Assembly: GCA_964570105.1 (NCBI GenBank)
Contig: CAZMWM010000011.1
Coordinates: 1-29,727 of the forward strand
DNA: 29,727 nt
Source of the DNA: SIG673 sp964570105
Lineage (GTDB): Bacteria > Bacillota > Clostridia > Oscillospirales > CAG-272
Direction: 5' to 3'
This document shows, piece by piece, positions 6,965 to 16,315 of the stretch. The notes beneath the pieces are model-generated. The model was not told the DNA's origin. It worked only from the letters and a program-made list of their open reading frames with translations, and ran no database searches. The stretch's first letter is position 1. Each line of letters starts with the position of its first letter. The position numbers and the translations under genes are program-made.

Positions 6965-9103
6965 ATGAATATAGCGGAGCTTAGAGGTGACGGTATAAGG
7001 TTAATATTTGATGCCGAGCGCGGAGAGGTGATATCGCTTGCGGACGGTGAGCGTGAATATATAGCCGCCCGTCTGCCGATCTTTCGCGTGGCGTTTCTGG
7101 ACGCTTGCGGAAAACGGCTGACCGAGGATGCGTCCTCGATGAAGCCGATCTCCTGCTCACAGTCAGGAAATATGATATCGGCAAGCTACGAGGGCGCTCT
7201 TTGCACAGCAACGGTGACGGCGGAGCTTTGTGATGGAATATCGTGGGGAATTACCGTGTCTCCGCGCTCGGATCTGACCGCGGAATGGGTAAATTATCCT
7301 CAGATAGCGGTGTCCGACAAGCTCTCGCGCGACGGATCCCGTATACTTTGGGGATTTAACGAGGGCGTTCTTATCGACGATATCGACGAGCGCGAACGCA
7401 TATTCGGATATATAGAGCCGGACTATCCGTCCAAGGGCGTTATGGGGTTGTATCCGGCTATAGTCGAAACTCAGTTTATGGCATACCTTGACGGCGCCGG
7501 CGGTCTGTACCTCGGTGCGCACGATGCGGAGGATGCTCTTAAGGGCGTTGACTTTTACAGAGTGGGAAACGGGGCAGTACTGCTTCAGCTCAGGCACTTT
7601 TGCGGATGCCGTCCGGGTGACGGGTACCGTATGCCGTATCCCGTGGTCACGCGCTCCTTTATCGGCGGTTGGGAGAGTGCGGCTGAGATATACCGCACAT
7701 GGTTTGATAAAAACAAAAGCTCCGCCTTCGTCCCGATAGCGGAGAACGGTGCGCTTCCCGAATGGTACGGAGAGTCGCCCGTGGTGGTCACTTACCCTGT
7801 CAGGGGAACTCACGATACCGACAAGATGGAGCCGAACGCGGCGTTTCCGTACGTTAACGCGATGAAGCAAGTCGAGCGGTTGGAAAAAGAGCTTGGAAGT
7901 CGGATAATGGTGCTGTTGATGCATTGGGAGGGTACCGCTCCGTGGGCGCCGCCGCAGGTGTGGCCACCGTTCGGCGGCGAGGAGGAGCTTGGCAGATTTA
8001 TCGACGCTCTGCACGAACGCGGAGATCTGATCGGCGTATATTGCAGCGGTATAGGCTGGACGCTTAGGAGCAATCTCGTCGAGTATGATACATCCGAGCG
8101 CTTTGAGCGCGAGGGGCTTGCCGAGGAGATGTGTCTGTCACCGGAGCAGACCTTGCCGTATTCCAATATATGTACGGCGCAGAGGGTGGGATACGATATG
8201 TGCCCGACACGTGATTTTACCGTGGATACGGTGGTATCCGAGGTGGAGAAGATGGTCGGAGCCGGGATAGATTACATCCAATTGCTCGATCAAAATCACG
8301 GCGGAACACCGTATTTTTGCTACAGCAAGAGCCACGGTCATCCTCCCGTTCCCGGGAAATGGCAGGTGGACGCGATGAAGAGCCTGCTTTCCAAGGTAGT
8401 GCGCCGCGGAGGGAAAACGCTTTTCGGATGCGAGTCTGCGGCGGCTGAGGCGTACGTGCCTTATCTGCTGTTCAGTGACGACCGTTTTGAACTGAATTAC
8501 GCGACCGGAGTTCAGGTGCCGCTGTACGCGTATCTTTTCCACGAATATCTGAATAATTTTATGGGAAATCAGGTCTGTGTCGGTGATATCTTCGATCACG
8601 ACGCATCTCCCGACAATATTCTTGAGCGGATAGCATATTCGTTTTCGGCAGGTGATATGCTCACGCTGGTGCTCGACCAATACGGAGAGATAACGTGGAA
8701 CTGGGGAAAATTCAAGGCTTCCTCCCCTCCCGATCGGGAGAAGGTGAAAACGCTGGTGCGTTCGCTCAATGCTTGGCGCGTCGGGGCTGGAAAGAGATAT
8801 CTGCACACGGGCAGGATGGTCAAGGGGCTAAATGTCGTGTGCGGCTCGAACAGCTTCGTCAGACGTGGGGATATGTCGGACATAACAAGACCGAAATTGC
8901 ACACGAGCGCGTGGCTCTCGCGAGAGGGGACGGTCGGGCAGTTTTTGATAAATTACAACGGCTCGGAGGAGAGCTGTCGGGTGAGCTTTCCGTGCGCGGG
9001 CTACAGGCTCGTGTATTCCTCCGGTAATGAGATCGCACTCGGTGAGGGGGAGACGGAGATATCCGTGCCGCCGCTTTCTGCTGTGCTGATAGAGAGGAAA
9101 TGA
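6965..9103 (+). CDS. DUF6259-like putative glycoside hydrolase
   Basis: A 712-residue protein without signal peptide. Residues 1-250 look like a beta-sandwich of the kind found before clan-related glycosidase barrels (GGLYLGAHDAEDA, RSFIGGWESAAEIYRTWF). Residues 270-560 look like a TIM barrel: LLMHWEGTAPW, IGVYCSGIGWTL, GIDYIQLLDQNHGG and LFGCESAAAEAYV. A short beta domain (GTVGQFLINYNGS) closes the protein. I match it to the DUF6259-type family from memory. Candidate catalytic acids are D442 in LLDQN and E490 in GCESA, chosen only because they sit at strand ends; this is inference. It is first in an operon with a GH36-like enzyme, so it probably acts on a galactoside or other glycoside, but the substrate cannot be read from sequence. 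AAGG at 6953-6956 precedes the ATG. Confidence 0.6.
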   Translation: MNIAELRGDGIRLIFDAERGEVISLADGEREYIAARLPIFRVAFLDACGKRLTEDASSMKPISCSQSGNMISASYEGALCTATVTAELCDGISWGITVSPRSDLTAEWVNYPQIAVSDKLSRDGSRILWGFNEGVLIDDIDERERIFGYIEPDYPSKGVMGLYPAIVETQFMAYLDGAGGLYLGAHDAEDALKGVDFYRVGNGAVLLQLRHFCGCRPGDGYRMPYPVVTRSFIGGWESAAEIYRTWFDKNKSSAFVPIAENGALPEWYGESPVVVTYPVRGTHDTDKMEPNAAFPYVNAMKQVERLEKELGSRIMVLLMHWEGTAPWAPPQVWPPFGGEEELGRFIDALHERGDLIGVYCSGIGWTLRSNLVEYDTSERFEREGLAEEMCLSPEQTLPYSNICTAQRVGYDMCPTRDFTVDTVVSEVEKMVGAGIDYIQLLDQNHGGTPYFCYSKSHGHPPVPGKWQVDAMKSLLSKVVRRGGKTLFGCESAAAEAYVPYLLFSDDRFELNYATGVQVPLYAYLFHEYLNNFMGNQVCVGDIFDHDASPDNILERIAYSFSAGDMLTLVLDQYGEITWNWGKFKASSPPDREKVKTLVRSLNAWRVGAGKRYLHTGRMVKGLNVVCGSNSFVRRGDMSDITRPKLHTSAWLSREGTVGQFLINYNGSEESCRVSFPCAGYRLVYSSGNEIALGEGETEISVPPLSAVLIERK

Positions 9104-9164
9104 CGGGGAATTACCGCGTCTTTGATGGAAAACGACTTATAAAACAGAAAGGTGTCATCGCGAT

Positions 9165-10793
9165 ATGGAAGAGTTTATCGACGTTTTGAGACAGCCCGAC
9201 GGAGCTGTCGGCGCCACCGATGCTTCACCGTACAGATTTGAAGAGGCTGAGTGCGGCAGGATATGTGATGTGAGATATTCATACGATGTCACAGGTGCTT
9301 CTGCCAAGGTGACGGTCTACCCGAGCGGCTCGCCCGTGAAATATCTTAAGCTTCGCTTCCGCGGAGATCTTAAGCTCGTTGACAAGGTATACGGAGACCA
9401 GTGGGAGAGGTTGGGCGTATCCGCCCATGCCGAATGGCGTTCCGTTATGCCGAGCAGGGCGATGCCTTGGTTTTGCTATCTCAAGAGCGGTGACCGTACC
9501 GCTTGCTACGGTGTCAAGACCGGCGCCGATTGCTTCGCCTTTTGGCAGGTCGATACGCGCGGGATCACGCTGTTCCTCAATCTTTGCAACGGAAACGTCG
9601 GTACGGACTTAAAAGAGCCGCTGGTCGCCTGCGAGGTCGTGCAGAGCTTTTCGGAGGATGGAGAGGGTACGTATTCCTTCGTTAAGGCGTTTTCCCGTCA
9701 GATGTGCAACTCGCCGAGACGCCCGAGAAGTCCGATATTCGGCGTGAATAATTGGTATTGGGCTTACGGCAGGATATCGGCGGAGAGCATTGAGACCGAG
9801 ACGGACTACCTTATGAGGATGTGCGACGGAACCAAGCACCGCCCGTATATGATAGTGGACGACGGTTGGCAGTACACCCGTACGTACGGGGAAGCGGCGT
9901 ATAACGGAGGTCCTTGGGAGCTTTCGAATGCTCGGATGGGCGGAATGTCGGAGCTTGCCGACGGGATACGCTCACGGGGCGCCAAAGCAGGGCTTTGGTT
10001 TCGTCCGCTCCTTACGCTCGGCGATCTTCCGGACGAAGCGCGGCTCGTGCGTTTTGAGCGCGGCGGAGCGATACTCGATCCTTCGCATCCGTATACGCTT
10101 GAGAGGGTAGAGCGTGATGCGGCGAGGATACGCTCTTGGGGATACGAGCTTATAAAGCACGATTTCTCCACCATAGATATATTCGGCAGCGATCCGCTGA
10201 CGGGAGAGAGGCACACTGCCGAGATGTGCAGAGGTGACCGCAGATTTTACGACCGCACCAAGACCACGGCGAGCATCGTCAAGGAGCTTTACCGTGCGAT
10301 ACAGCGCGGCGCGGGAGATGCGGAGGTCATCGGCTGTAACACCGTCAGTCATCTGACCGCAGGCATACATTCGACTTACCGCGTCGGCGGAGACACCAGC
10401 GGACGTAGCTTCGAATGGACGCACCGCAACGGTACCAACAGCGTTATGCGTCTGCCGCTGAACGATGCTTTCTATAAGGTGGATCCCGATTGCGCGGCGT
10501 TTACGGACAAGGTCGATGCTTCGCTTAATCTTGATTATCTCGAGATGTGCGCCATCACGGGTATGACCGCGCTTGCGTCGGTCACTCCCGGCATACTTAC
10601 GGATGGGGAGCTTGAACGGATAAATTCCATATACCGTACAGCCGACGCGGACGAAAAGCGTTTCGGGATAGTGGGGTATGACCGTGTGGCGGCTCCCGAG
10701 ATATTCGCATCTCCGGACGGGGGAGAGGTGCGCGAGTTTGATTGGGAAAGGGCGTACGACGGCTCGAGAGTGGTCTTGAGCTGGTTTCAGTGA
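9165..10793 (+). CDS. Clan GH-D (GH36-like) alpha-galactosidase candidate
   Basis: A 542-residue cytoplasmic protein. An N-terminal beta-sandwich of about 185 residues is followed by a TIM barrel with clan GH-D landmarks: VDDGWQ (D232, D233, W235), GLWFRPLL, LIKHDFS with the likely nucleophile D333, and GGDTSGR with the likely acid/base D410. The short C-terminus lacks most of the usual all-beta domain, though it ends in a strand-like VVLSWFQ. The nucleophile motif KHDF differs from the common KWD/KYD, and VIGCNTVSH replaces the Cys-Ser-Gly-Gly loop of typical GH36, so specificity may differ from raffinose-type alpha-galactosidases. AGAAAGGTG precedes the ATG. It follows the DUF6259-like gene by 61 bases and precedes the first ABC gene by 41. 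Clan membership is confident; family and substrate are not. Confidence 0.72.
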   Translation: MEEFIDVLRQPDGAVGATDASPYRFEEAECGRICDVRYSYDVTGASAKVTVYPSGSPVKYLKLRFRGDLKLVDKVYGDQWERLGVSAHAEWRSVMPSRAMPWFCYLKSGDRTACYGVKTGADCFAFWQVDTRGITLFLNLCNGNVGTDLKEPLVACEVVQSFSEDGEGTYSFVKAFSRQMCNSPRRPRSPIFGVNNWYWAYGRISAESIETETDYLMRMCDGTKHRPYMIVDDGWQYTRTYGEAAYNGGPWELSNARMGGMSELADGIRSRGAKAGLWFRPLLTLGDLPDEARLVRFERGGAILDPSHPYTLERVERDAARIRSWGYELIKHDFSTIDIFGSDPLTGERHTAEMCRGDRRFYDRTKTTASIVKELYRAIQRGAGDAEVIGCNTVSHLTAGIHSTYRVGGDTSGRSFEWTHRNGTNSVMRLPLNDAFYKVDPDCAAFTDKVDASLNLDYLEMCAITGMTALASVTPGILTDGELERINSIYRTADADEKRFGIVGYDRVAAPEIFASPDGGEVREFDWERAYDGSRVVLSWFQ

Positions 10794-10834
10794 TCCGAGC
10801 TTTTTATATGGCAAAGAGAAAGGAAGGGTGATAT

Positions 10835-13186
10835 ATGGCACTTATAACTCTTAAGGATATAGGAAAGATATATACGTCCGAGGGGAGCGTTGCGGTCGGT
10901 ATCCGCGGCGTCAACCTGTCGTTTGAGCGCGGTGAATTTGTGGCGGTCACTGGCAGGTCAGGCTCGGGAAAATCCACACTGCTCAACGTTATAAGCGGAA
11001 TGGATACATACGAGGAGGGGGAGATGCTCGTTGAGGGCGAGCCGACCTCGCATTATCTTCAAGAGGACTGGGAGGAGTATCGCGAAAAATATATATCCTT
11101 CATATTTCAGGATTACAACATAATCGAGAGCTTTACCGTGCTCCAGAACGTCGAGCTTGCGCTGATGTATATCGATGACCGCCGCGAACGCAGAAAAAGA
11201 GCGGTCGAGCTGCTCGGGCGCGTGGGAATGGAGAAGCATCTGCATCATAAGGGCAGTAAGCTGTCAGGAGGGCAGAAGCAACGCACCGTCATTGCGCGTG
11301 CTCTTGCAAAGGACAGCCCGATAATACTTGCAGACGAGCCGACCGGAAACCTTGACAGCAAGACATCCGAGGAGATAATAGAGCTGCTGAGGGAAGTGTC
11401 AAGGGATAAGTTGGTCATTGTGGTGACGCATAATTTTGAGCAGGTGAGCCACTGCGCCACGCGGCATATCCGCGTCTTTGACGGAGCGATAGAGTCGGAT
11501 CATGTGCTGAGCGAAAACGTCTGCGCGCCGGAGGGCAAGACGCAAGAGGCACGGGGCGATATGCCGCCATTGACGGAGACGGGTGCATCCGCGCGGCTCA
11601 AAAGGACGTTTTTTGGCGGTCTTACGCTCGGTAAAGCCAGATTTCGGGCTATGCCCAAGCTTTCCGCCTTCGTTTGTATCCTTATGGTGATATCCACGCT
11701 TGCGGTGACGCTTATGACGTCTATCTATTCGGATGCGATATCGGGAATGTTTGAAAAGAACTATATTTTCACACATATAGACGGCAGGCTCGTGATAGTG
11801 CGGCAGGACGGGAATGTGATCACCGACGCGGAGCTTTCGGAGCTTGTGGAAAAGACAGGCGCCAAAAGCTACGCTCATTACGATTATCTGCTGGATGCGC
11901 GATCCGATGGGCGAGGTGAGTATATGCTCATAGACAACGAGGTCTACCGTTTCGATTACACCTTTGACGATTTTGATGGCATCGACGAGGGGCGTGCACC
12001 TCAAAGGGCAGATGAGGTACTGCTGTCCGTTCCGATCTCGTTCAAGACGCATTTGGATGGGGGGCGTTTTTCGGAATTTACGCTTGAGGACGTTTTCGGT
12101 ATGGTGGACTATACCGTCGTGGGAGTTCGCTATTATTACGATAACACGCGGTATCCCGAGATGATATTCACGCAGGCGGGATACGAGACAGCCGCCGCGA
12201 TATGCTATTTTGCAAATTCGTCGGGAACGTTTTCGGCTTCGTTTGAGCTTTCGGGTGAGGACGGTGGCAAGCTCTGCGACGAGATGACCGTTAAAGGCTC
12301 CGAGATGCTGATATCCTTCCGCCTTTCCGAGGGGACGTATTACATTTGTGCGCAGGAATTTGCCGAGAGCGTGAAGGAACTTGAAAAGGACGGTGTGGAG
12401 CACACCTTGAGCGGAACGGTCTACGGTAGCTTTACCTCGTATAAATGGGACGGTAACTATACGTTCGGCTATATCGAGGATGCCGTCAGTTACGAAAAGT
12501 ACGGCTCGGTCAACACCGTTGAGCATTCTCTTGACGGATATACGCCGCTCCTTAAGGCTGACGGAGATCTGACGCTGAGGGCGGAAAAGTCCGGCGACAA
12601 GCTGGTGCTGTCACCCGACATCATAAAAAGCTTTGTGTACGATGAATATTTTTCGAGCGCGTATACGCAAGCTTCGCTCTTCTACCGCTCGGATGCCGAG
12701 GCGGAGGGTAAGGCGAAGGAGCTTCGGGAGATGGGATATATCGCCGCGCCGTCAAGCTCTGTGATGCCGGAGGAGGAGTTTGATATCCTGATGCGTTATA
12801 TCGCGTGCATCTTCCCGTTCATCGGTTGGATACTTTCGATAGTTTTCATAACTGTATTCCTCACGCTGTGCACGTCCAAGGCGATGCGAGCCACCAAGGG
12901 CGATGTGGCTATACTGCGCTCGATGGGGATACCTGCTAAGACGATAAAGGTGAGCATCTACGTTCAGAACGTGATAGCGGTGCTTCCGGCGTACCTCTTG
13001 ACAGCCGCCGCGTGTACAGTGATATTCACTGTTCCGCGGACAAATTCCATATTTACGTTCCTGAGAGCGCCGCATTACGTCATTATCGCGCTGTCGGTAT
13101 TGGCGGTCGCGCTTCTGCTCTCGCGGCGTCAAGCCAAAAATATGTTCGGCGACAGTGTCAAAAAGACATTGCGCGCCGATAGATAA
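10835..13186 (+). CDS. MacB-like ABC transporter, fused ATPase-permease, first of a pair
   Basis: A 783-residue protein with an N-terminal ATPase (1-225): Walker A GRSGSGKST (40-48), Q-loop FQDYN, signature LSGGQKQR (from 143), Walker B IILADEPTGNLD (from 163) and H-loop VTHN. After a linker come a first membrane span (about 277-300), an extracellular domain of about 350 residues, and three C-terminal spans (about 655-680, 712-735, 747-765). This is the type VII (MacB/LolCDE/FtsX) topology, which uses ATP for mechanical work at the membrane or to expel lipids or peptides rather than importing sugars. AAAGGAAGGG precedes the ATG. It is followed 41 bases later by a second, larger fusion; the two probably form a heterodimer. 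No two-component system or peptide gene accompanies them, so the substrate is unknown. Confidence 0.88.
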   Translation: MALITLKDIGKIYTSEGSVAVGIRGVNLSFERGEFVAVTGRSGSGKSTLLNVISGMDTYEEGEMLVEGEPTSHYLQEDWEEYREKYISFIFQDYNIIESFTVLQNVELALMYIDDRRERRKRAVELLGRVGMEKHLHHKGSKLSGGQKQRTVIARALAKDSPIILADEPTGNLDSKTSEEIIELLREVSRDKLVIVVTHNFEQVSHCATRHIRVFDGAIESDHVLSENVCAPEGKTQEARGDMPPLTETGASARLKRTFFGGLTLGKARFRAMPKLSAFVCILMVISTLAVTLMTSIYSDAISGMFEKNYIFTHIDGRLVIVRQDGNVITDAELSELVEKTGAKSYAHYDYLLDARSDGRGEYMLIDNEVYRFDYTFDDFDGIDEGRAPQRADEVLLSVPISFKTHLDGGRFSEFTLEDVFGMVDYTVVGVRYYYDNTRYPEMIFTQAGYETAAAICYFANSSGTFSASFELSGEDGGKLCDEMTVKGSEMLISFRLSEGTYYICAQEFAESVKELEKDGVEHTLSGTVYGSFTSYKWDGNYTFGYIEDAVSYEKYGSVNTVEHSLDGYTPLLKADGDLTLRAEKSGDKLVLSPDIIKSFVYDEYFSSAYTQASLFYRSDAEAEGKAKELREMGYIAAPSSSVMPEEEFDILMRYIACIFPFIGWILSIVFITVFLTLCTSKAMRATKGDVAILRSMGIPAKTIKVSIYVQNVIAVLPAYLLTAAACTVIFTVPRTNSIFTFLRAPHYVIIALSVLAVALLLSRRQAKNMFGDSVKKTLRADR

Positions 13187-13227
13187 CGGCGACCGTGCGT
13201 GGGGTACGGGAAAGGATAAGTGGTGAG

Positions 13228-16194
13228 ATGATAAAGATAGATCATGCACAGAAATATTATAACCGCGGACGAAGCAACGAGCTTCACGTTATAAACGATC
13301 TGTCGATCGAGCTTCCGGAGCGCGGAATGGTCGCCATATTCGGAAGGAGCGGTTGCGGAAAGACCACGTTGCTCAACGCCATAGGCGGTCTTGACGGGAT
13401 AGACAGCGGAAGCATACAGGTGTTCGGAGAGGATATGTCGCCATCCTCGGATGAGATCAGAAACAAATACATCGGGTATATATTTCAGAATTACAATCTC
13501 TGCAAGGGCGAGACCGTATTTGAGAACGTGGCGAACGCTCTTCGTCTCTGCGGTATGACGGACGCCGATGAGATACGCGCCCGTGTGTTGGCTTCGCTTA
13601 AGAACGTCGGTATGGAGAAATTCGTAAACCGATCTCCCGATACGCTTTCCGGCGGTCAACAGCAGAGGGTGGCGATAGCCAGAGCGCTGGTCAAGGCGCC
13701 GTCCATAATACTTGCAGACGAGCCTACCGGAAATCTTGACGAAGCGAATACCGTTACCGTAATGGATATCCTAAAGCAGGCGTCGCGGAGCTGTCTGGTA
13801 TTGCTCGTGACGCACGAGGCGAGCCTTGTTGATTATTATTGCGACAAGGTCGTGGAGATAGTTGACGGAGCTATCGCGTCCGTGAAGGAGAACAGCGAGG
13901 CGAACGGATATTTCAAGAGAGACAAGAACGACATATATCTTGGCGAGCTTGAGATGAAGGAGATCTCGGGAGAGGGCGTGCGCGTGGAATATTACGGAGA
14001 GCCGCGCGAGGGAAAGGAGATACCCTTAAAGCTTGTGAATTTCGGCGGAAGGCTGTATCTGCGCTGTGACGATCCCGCGGTGCGGCTTCTTGACGCCACG
14101 AGCGAGATAAAGCTGAAGGAGGGTGTTTGGACGGAAGCCCCAAGGAAGAAAGAGAGCGAGCACGGGGAAGAGCTTGATATGTCGCATCTGAAGTCCTTTG
14201 AAGGCGGCAGGTGGGGAAGGCTCTTTACCTTCAAGCGTGCGCTTATCGATGCACACAACGCTTTCTTCTCGGCAAGGAAGAAGAAAAGCTCGCGACTGCT
14301 CCGCATCTGCCTTGCTTTGCTTGCGATAGCTACGGTATTTATGAGTGCGAATTTTGCCGTGTGCATCAGGGATTATACGGACATTGCAGACGAGCACGCG
14401 GATAACGTGTTCTTCATTCCTCTGACGCAGGAGCTTGATACGTCCTGCATCTCGAATAGCATAGGGAGCAACGGTATACGCCACGCAAGGCTGGTCGGCT
14501 CGAATGTCACTGCCGAAAACGCTTACGAGAGATTTACGTTCAGGATCGGCAATTTTATGAGCGGAAATTCTATCGGGAGCACAACGGTGAAGGGAATAGC
14601 GTACGACTACTCGCTTTGCAAGGGAAAGACGCTCGTCAGCGGAGACAACGATTTCAAAAGACCGCTGGATACCGTAATAACCACGGCTGTGGCTGACACG
14701 CTCATAAAAAAAGCCGGCGTCAGCTTCATTCGGGAATACGACGACCTTATAAACGTTATGTCCGCGGCACCCTACGACGGAGATGAATATATACGCATAA
14801 TAGGCGTGGTCGAGGGCGATGAGAATGCGCTTTATTTCAGCAGCCTCAGAGCCACTCAGGTGATACTTGACGAACAGTACGGCAATTGGCTCAACGTTAC
14901 ATCAAAGAGCCTTGTCGGTTATGAGGGAGATATACCGAGAGGGAGCATCGTTGCGCAGATCACGGCTGATGTCAAGGACAGCGAGGTCGGAAGCACGCTT
15001 ACCGTGTTCGGAAAAGAATATAACGTTCTCGGTACGGAAAAGTTTTACAACGATATTTATCATTATGCGACCTACGTTTACGATACCTACGGGATCAAGC
15101 TTCTCGGTTACGAGGAGTACAAAAGTGAAAAGGGACACGAGAACGCCTGCGAGGCGGAGTGGCTGTTTGATTATTATTCGGTCTATCTCGGAGAATATAT
15201 CGAACGGGTGATAGATAACGGCGGTTACGTCGATATCGAGATATGGGCTTATCTGCGTACGGACATAAAGGCGTACAAGGTGTACGCTCCCGCTGTTCTG
15301 TTCGCAAGCTCCACCGCGGAGGAGCTGTACTACGCTATGGTCTATCGCGAGAAGAACGGAAGATATCCGGATGCGAAGGCGGTGACGTACGGAAAAGATA
15401 CGGACGATGAAGAGCTTCAGATAATACAGGAGTATTACGAGGAGCTTGATGAGCTTTGGGGCGAGAACGACTTGTATTCGAGATACGACAGCGAGGTATC
15501 GTACAAGAGCGGCAGATTTAGCGTTGCGCGCTTCATAATGAACGACGAGGATTACATCACTCTTGCATACACCACGGGTAAGTCATCCCCCGGAGTGTAC
15601 GGCAGAGACTTTTCCGTTGACTACGAATATTACAGTCATTGGACTGATTACAAGGGGAATACCGCTTACGACAATCATCTTATGGTGCTTGCGAGCGACG
15701 TTGATGAGGCTCGGGAATATCTTTTGCGGAATTTTGGCGCGGATACGGTGATAACCCCGGAGGATACGCTGAGGGAGCAGCTTTCCGACAGTATGGAAAC
15801 GATAATCGCGGATGCGATCTCGCTTGCCATAGTCGTCGTGCTTATATGCGTGTGTGTATTTTTGATCATGCGGTCGTCCGTTATGAGCCGAATAAGGGAG
15901 ATCGGTATATACCGCGCGATAGGCGTTTCGAAGCGAAATATAGTGTTCAAGATGCTGATAGAGACGCTTCTTTTGGTGTCGCTCTCGTTGCTTATCGGAT
16001 TTATTATCGCCTCGGTGATCGTATCCAAGCTCGCAAGCTCCGTTTTGACGGACTCGGCGTTCTATTACCCCGTTTGGTTCGCGCTTATCGACCTTGCCGT
16101 GCTGTATGCAAGCTCGGCGCTCAGCGGAATACTTCCGGTCGCGCTTCTGCTAAGAAAGACGCCGAGCGAGATAATCTCTAAGTACGATATCTGA
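13228..16194 (+). CDS. MacB-like ABC transporter, fused ATPase-permease, second of a pair
   Basis: A 988-residue protein. The ATPase (1-225) has Walker A GRSGCGKTT (39-47), FQNYN, LSGGQQQR, ILADEPTGNLD and VTHE. An unusual cytoplasmic stretch of about 125 residues, with charged beta-like segments, separates it from the first membrane span (about 355-378). The extracellular domain is about 475 residues and rich in Tyr, Asp and Glu. Three spans near the end (about 860-885, 908-935, 950-978) carry the FtsX-type SRIREIGIYRAIGVSK coupling motif. I chose the ATG at 13228 because MIKIDHAQKYY matches the normal start of this ATPase class; an ATG at 13195 would add 11 residues. It pairs with the gene at 10835. 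Substrate unknown; antimicrobial peptide resistance, lipoprotein release or cell-wall hydrolase control are all open. Confidence 0.88.
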   Translation: MIKIDHAQKYYNRGRSNELHVINDLSIELPERGMVAIFGRSGCGKTTLLNAIGGLDGIDSGSIQVFGEDMSPSSDEIRNKYIGYIFQNYNLCKGETVFENVANALRLCGMTDADEIRARVLASLKNVGMEKFVNRSPDTLSGGQQQRVAIARALVKAPSIILADEPTGNLDEANTVTVMDILKQASRSCLVLLVTHEASLVDYYCDKVVEIVDGAIASVKENSEANGYFKRDKNDIYLGELEMKEISGEGVRVEYYGEPREGKEIPLKLVNFGGRLYLRCDDPAVRLLDATSEIKLKEGVWTEAPRKKESEHGEELDMSHLKSFEGGRWGRLFTFKRALIDAHNAFFSARKKKSSRLLRICLALLAIATVFMSANFAVCIRDYTDIADEHADNVFFIPLTQELDTSCISNSIGSNGIRHARLVGSNVTAENAYERFTFRIGNFMSGNSIGSTTVKGIAYDYSLCKGKTLVSGDNDFKRPLDTVITTAVADTLIKKAGVSFIREYDDLINVMSAAPYDGDEYIRIIGVVEGDENALYFSSLRATQVILDEQYGNWLNVTSKSLVGYEGDIPRGSIVAQITADVKDSEVGSTLTVFGKEYNVLGTEKFYNDIYHYATYVYDTYGIKLLGYEEYKSEKGHENACEAEWLFDYYSVYLGEYIERVIDNGGYVDIEIWAYLRTDIKAYKVYAPAVLFASSTAEELYYAMVYREKNGRYPDAKAVTYGKDTDDEELQIIQEYYEELDELWGENDLYSRYDSEVSYKSGRFSVARFIMNDEDYITLAYTTGKSSPGVYGRDFSVDYEYYSHWTDYKGNTAYDNHLMVLASDVDEAREYLLRNFGADTVITPEDTLREQLSDSMETIIADAISLAIVVVLICVCVFLIMRSSVMSRIREIGIYRAIGVSKRNIVFKMLIETLLLVSLSLLIGFIIASVIVSKLASSVLTDSAFYYPVWFALIDLAVLYASSALSGILPVALLLRKTPSEIISKYDI

Positions 16195-16250
16195 TCTGTG
16201 GGGACGGATGCGAAAAATCGCAAAAAAATAAGACCGTTTGCATATTTCAC

Positions 16251-16279
16251 TTGAAAAATGCTTCGGGATGTGCTATAAT
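16251..16279 (+). promoter_or_regulatory. Sigma-A promoter of the CoaX-like/ECF/PHP operon
   Basis: TTGAAA at 16251-16256 and TATAAT at 16274-16279 are 17 bases apart, with TGTGC before the -10 (extended -10). The ATG at 16316 lies about 36 bases downstream. Confidence 0.87.
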
Positions 16280-16315
16280 GTACGATAAGGTGTTCGCAAG
16301 GACGGAGGGGAAGGT

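Noticed and set aside
11399..12526. A 375-codon open frame on the minus strand inside the first ABC gene
   Set aside because: It lies wholly opposite a clear ABC protein, has a composition of an antisense shadow (rich in Arg and His) and no recognisable motif.
16208..16232. Terminator after the ABC pair
   Set aside because: The stem is only five base pairs around AAAA and is followed by A, not T, on the plus strand.
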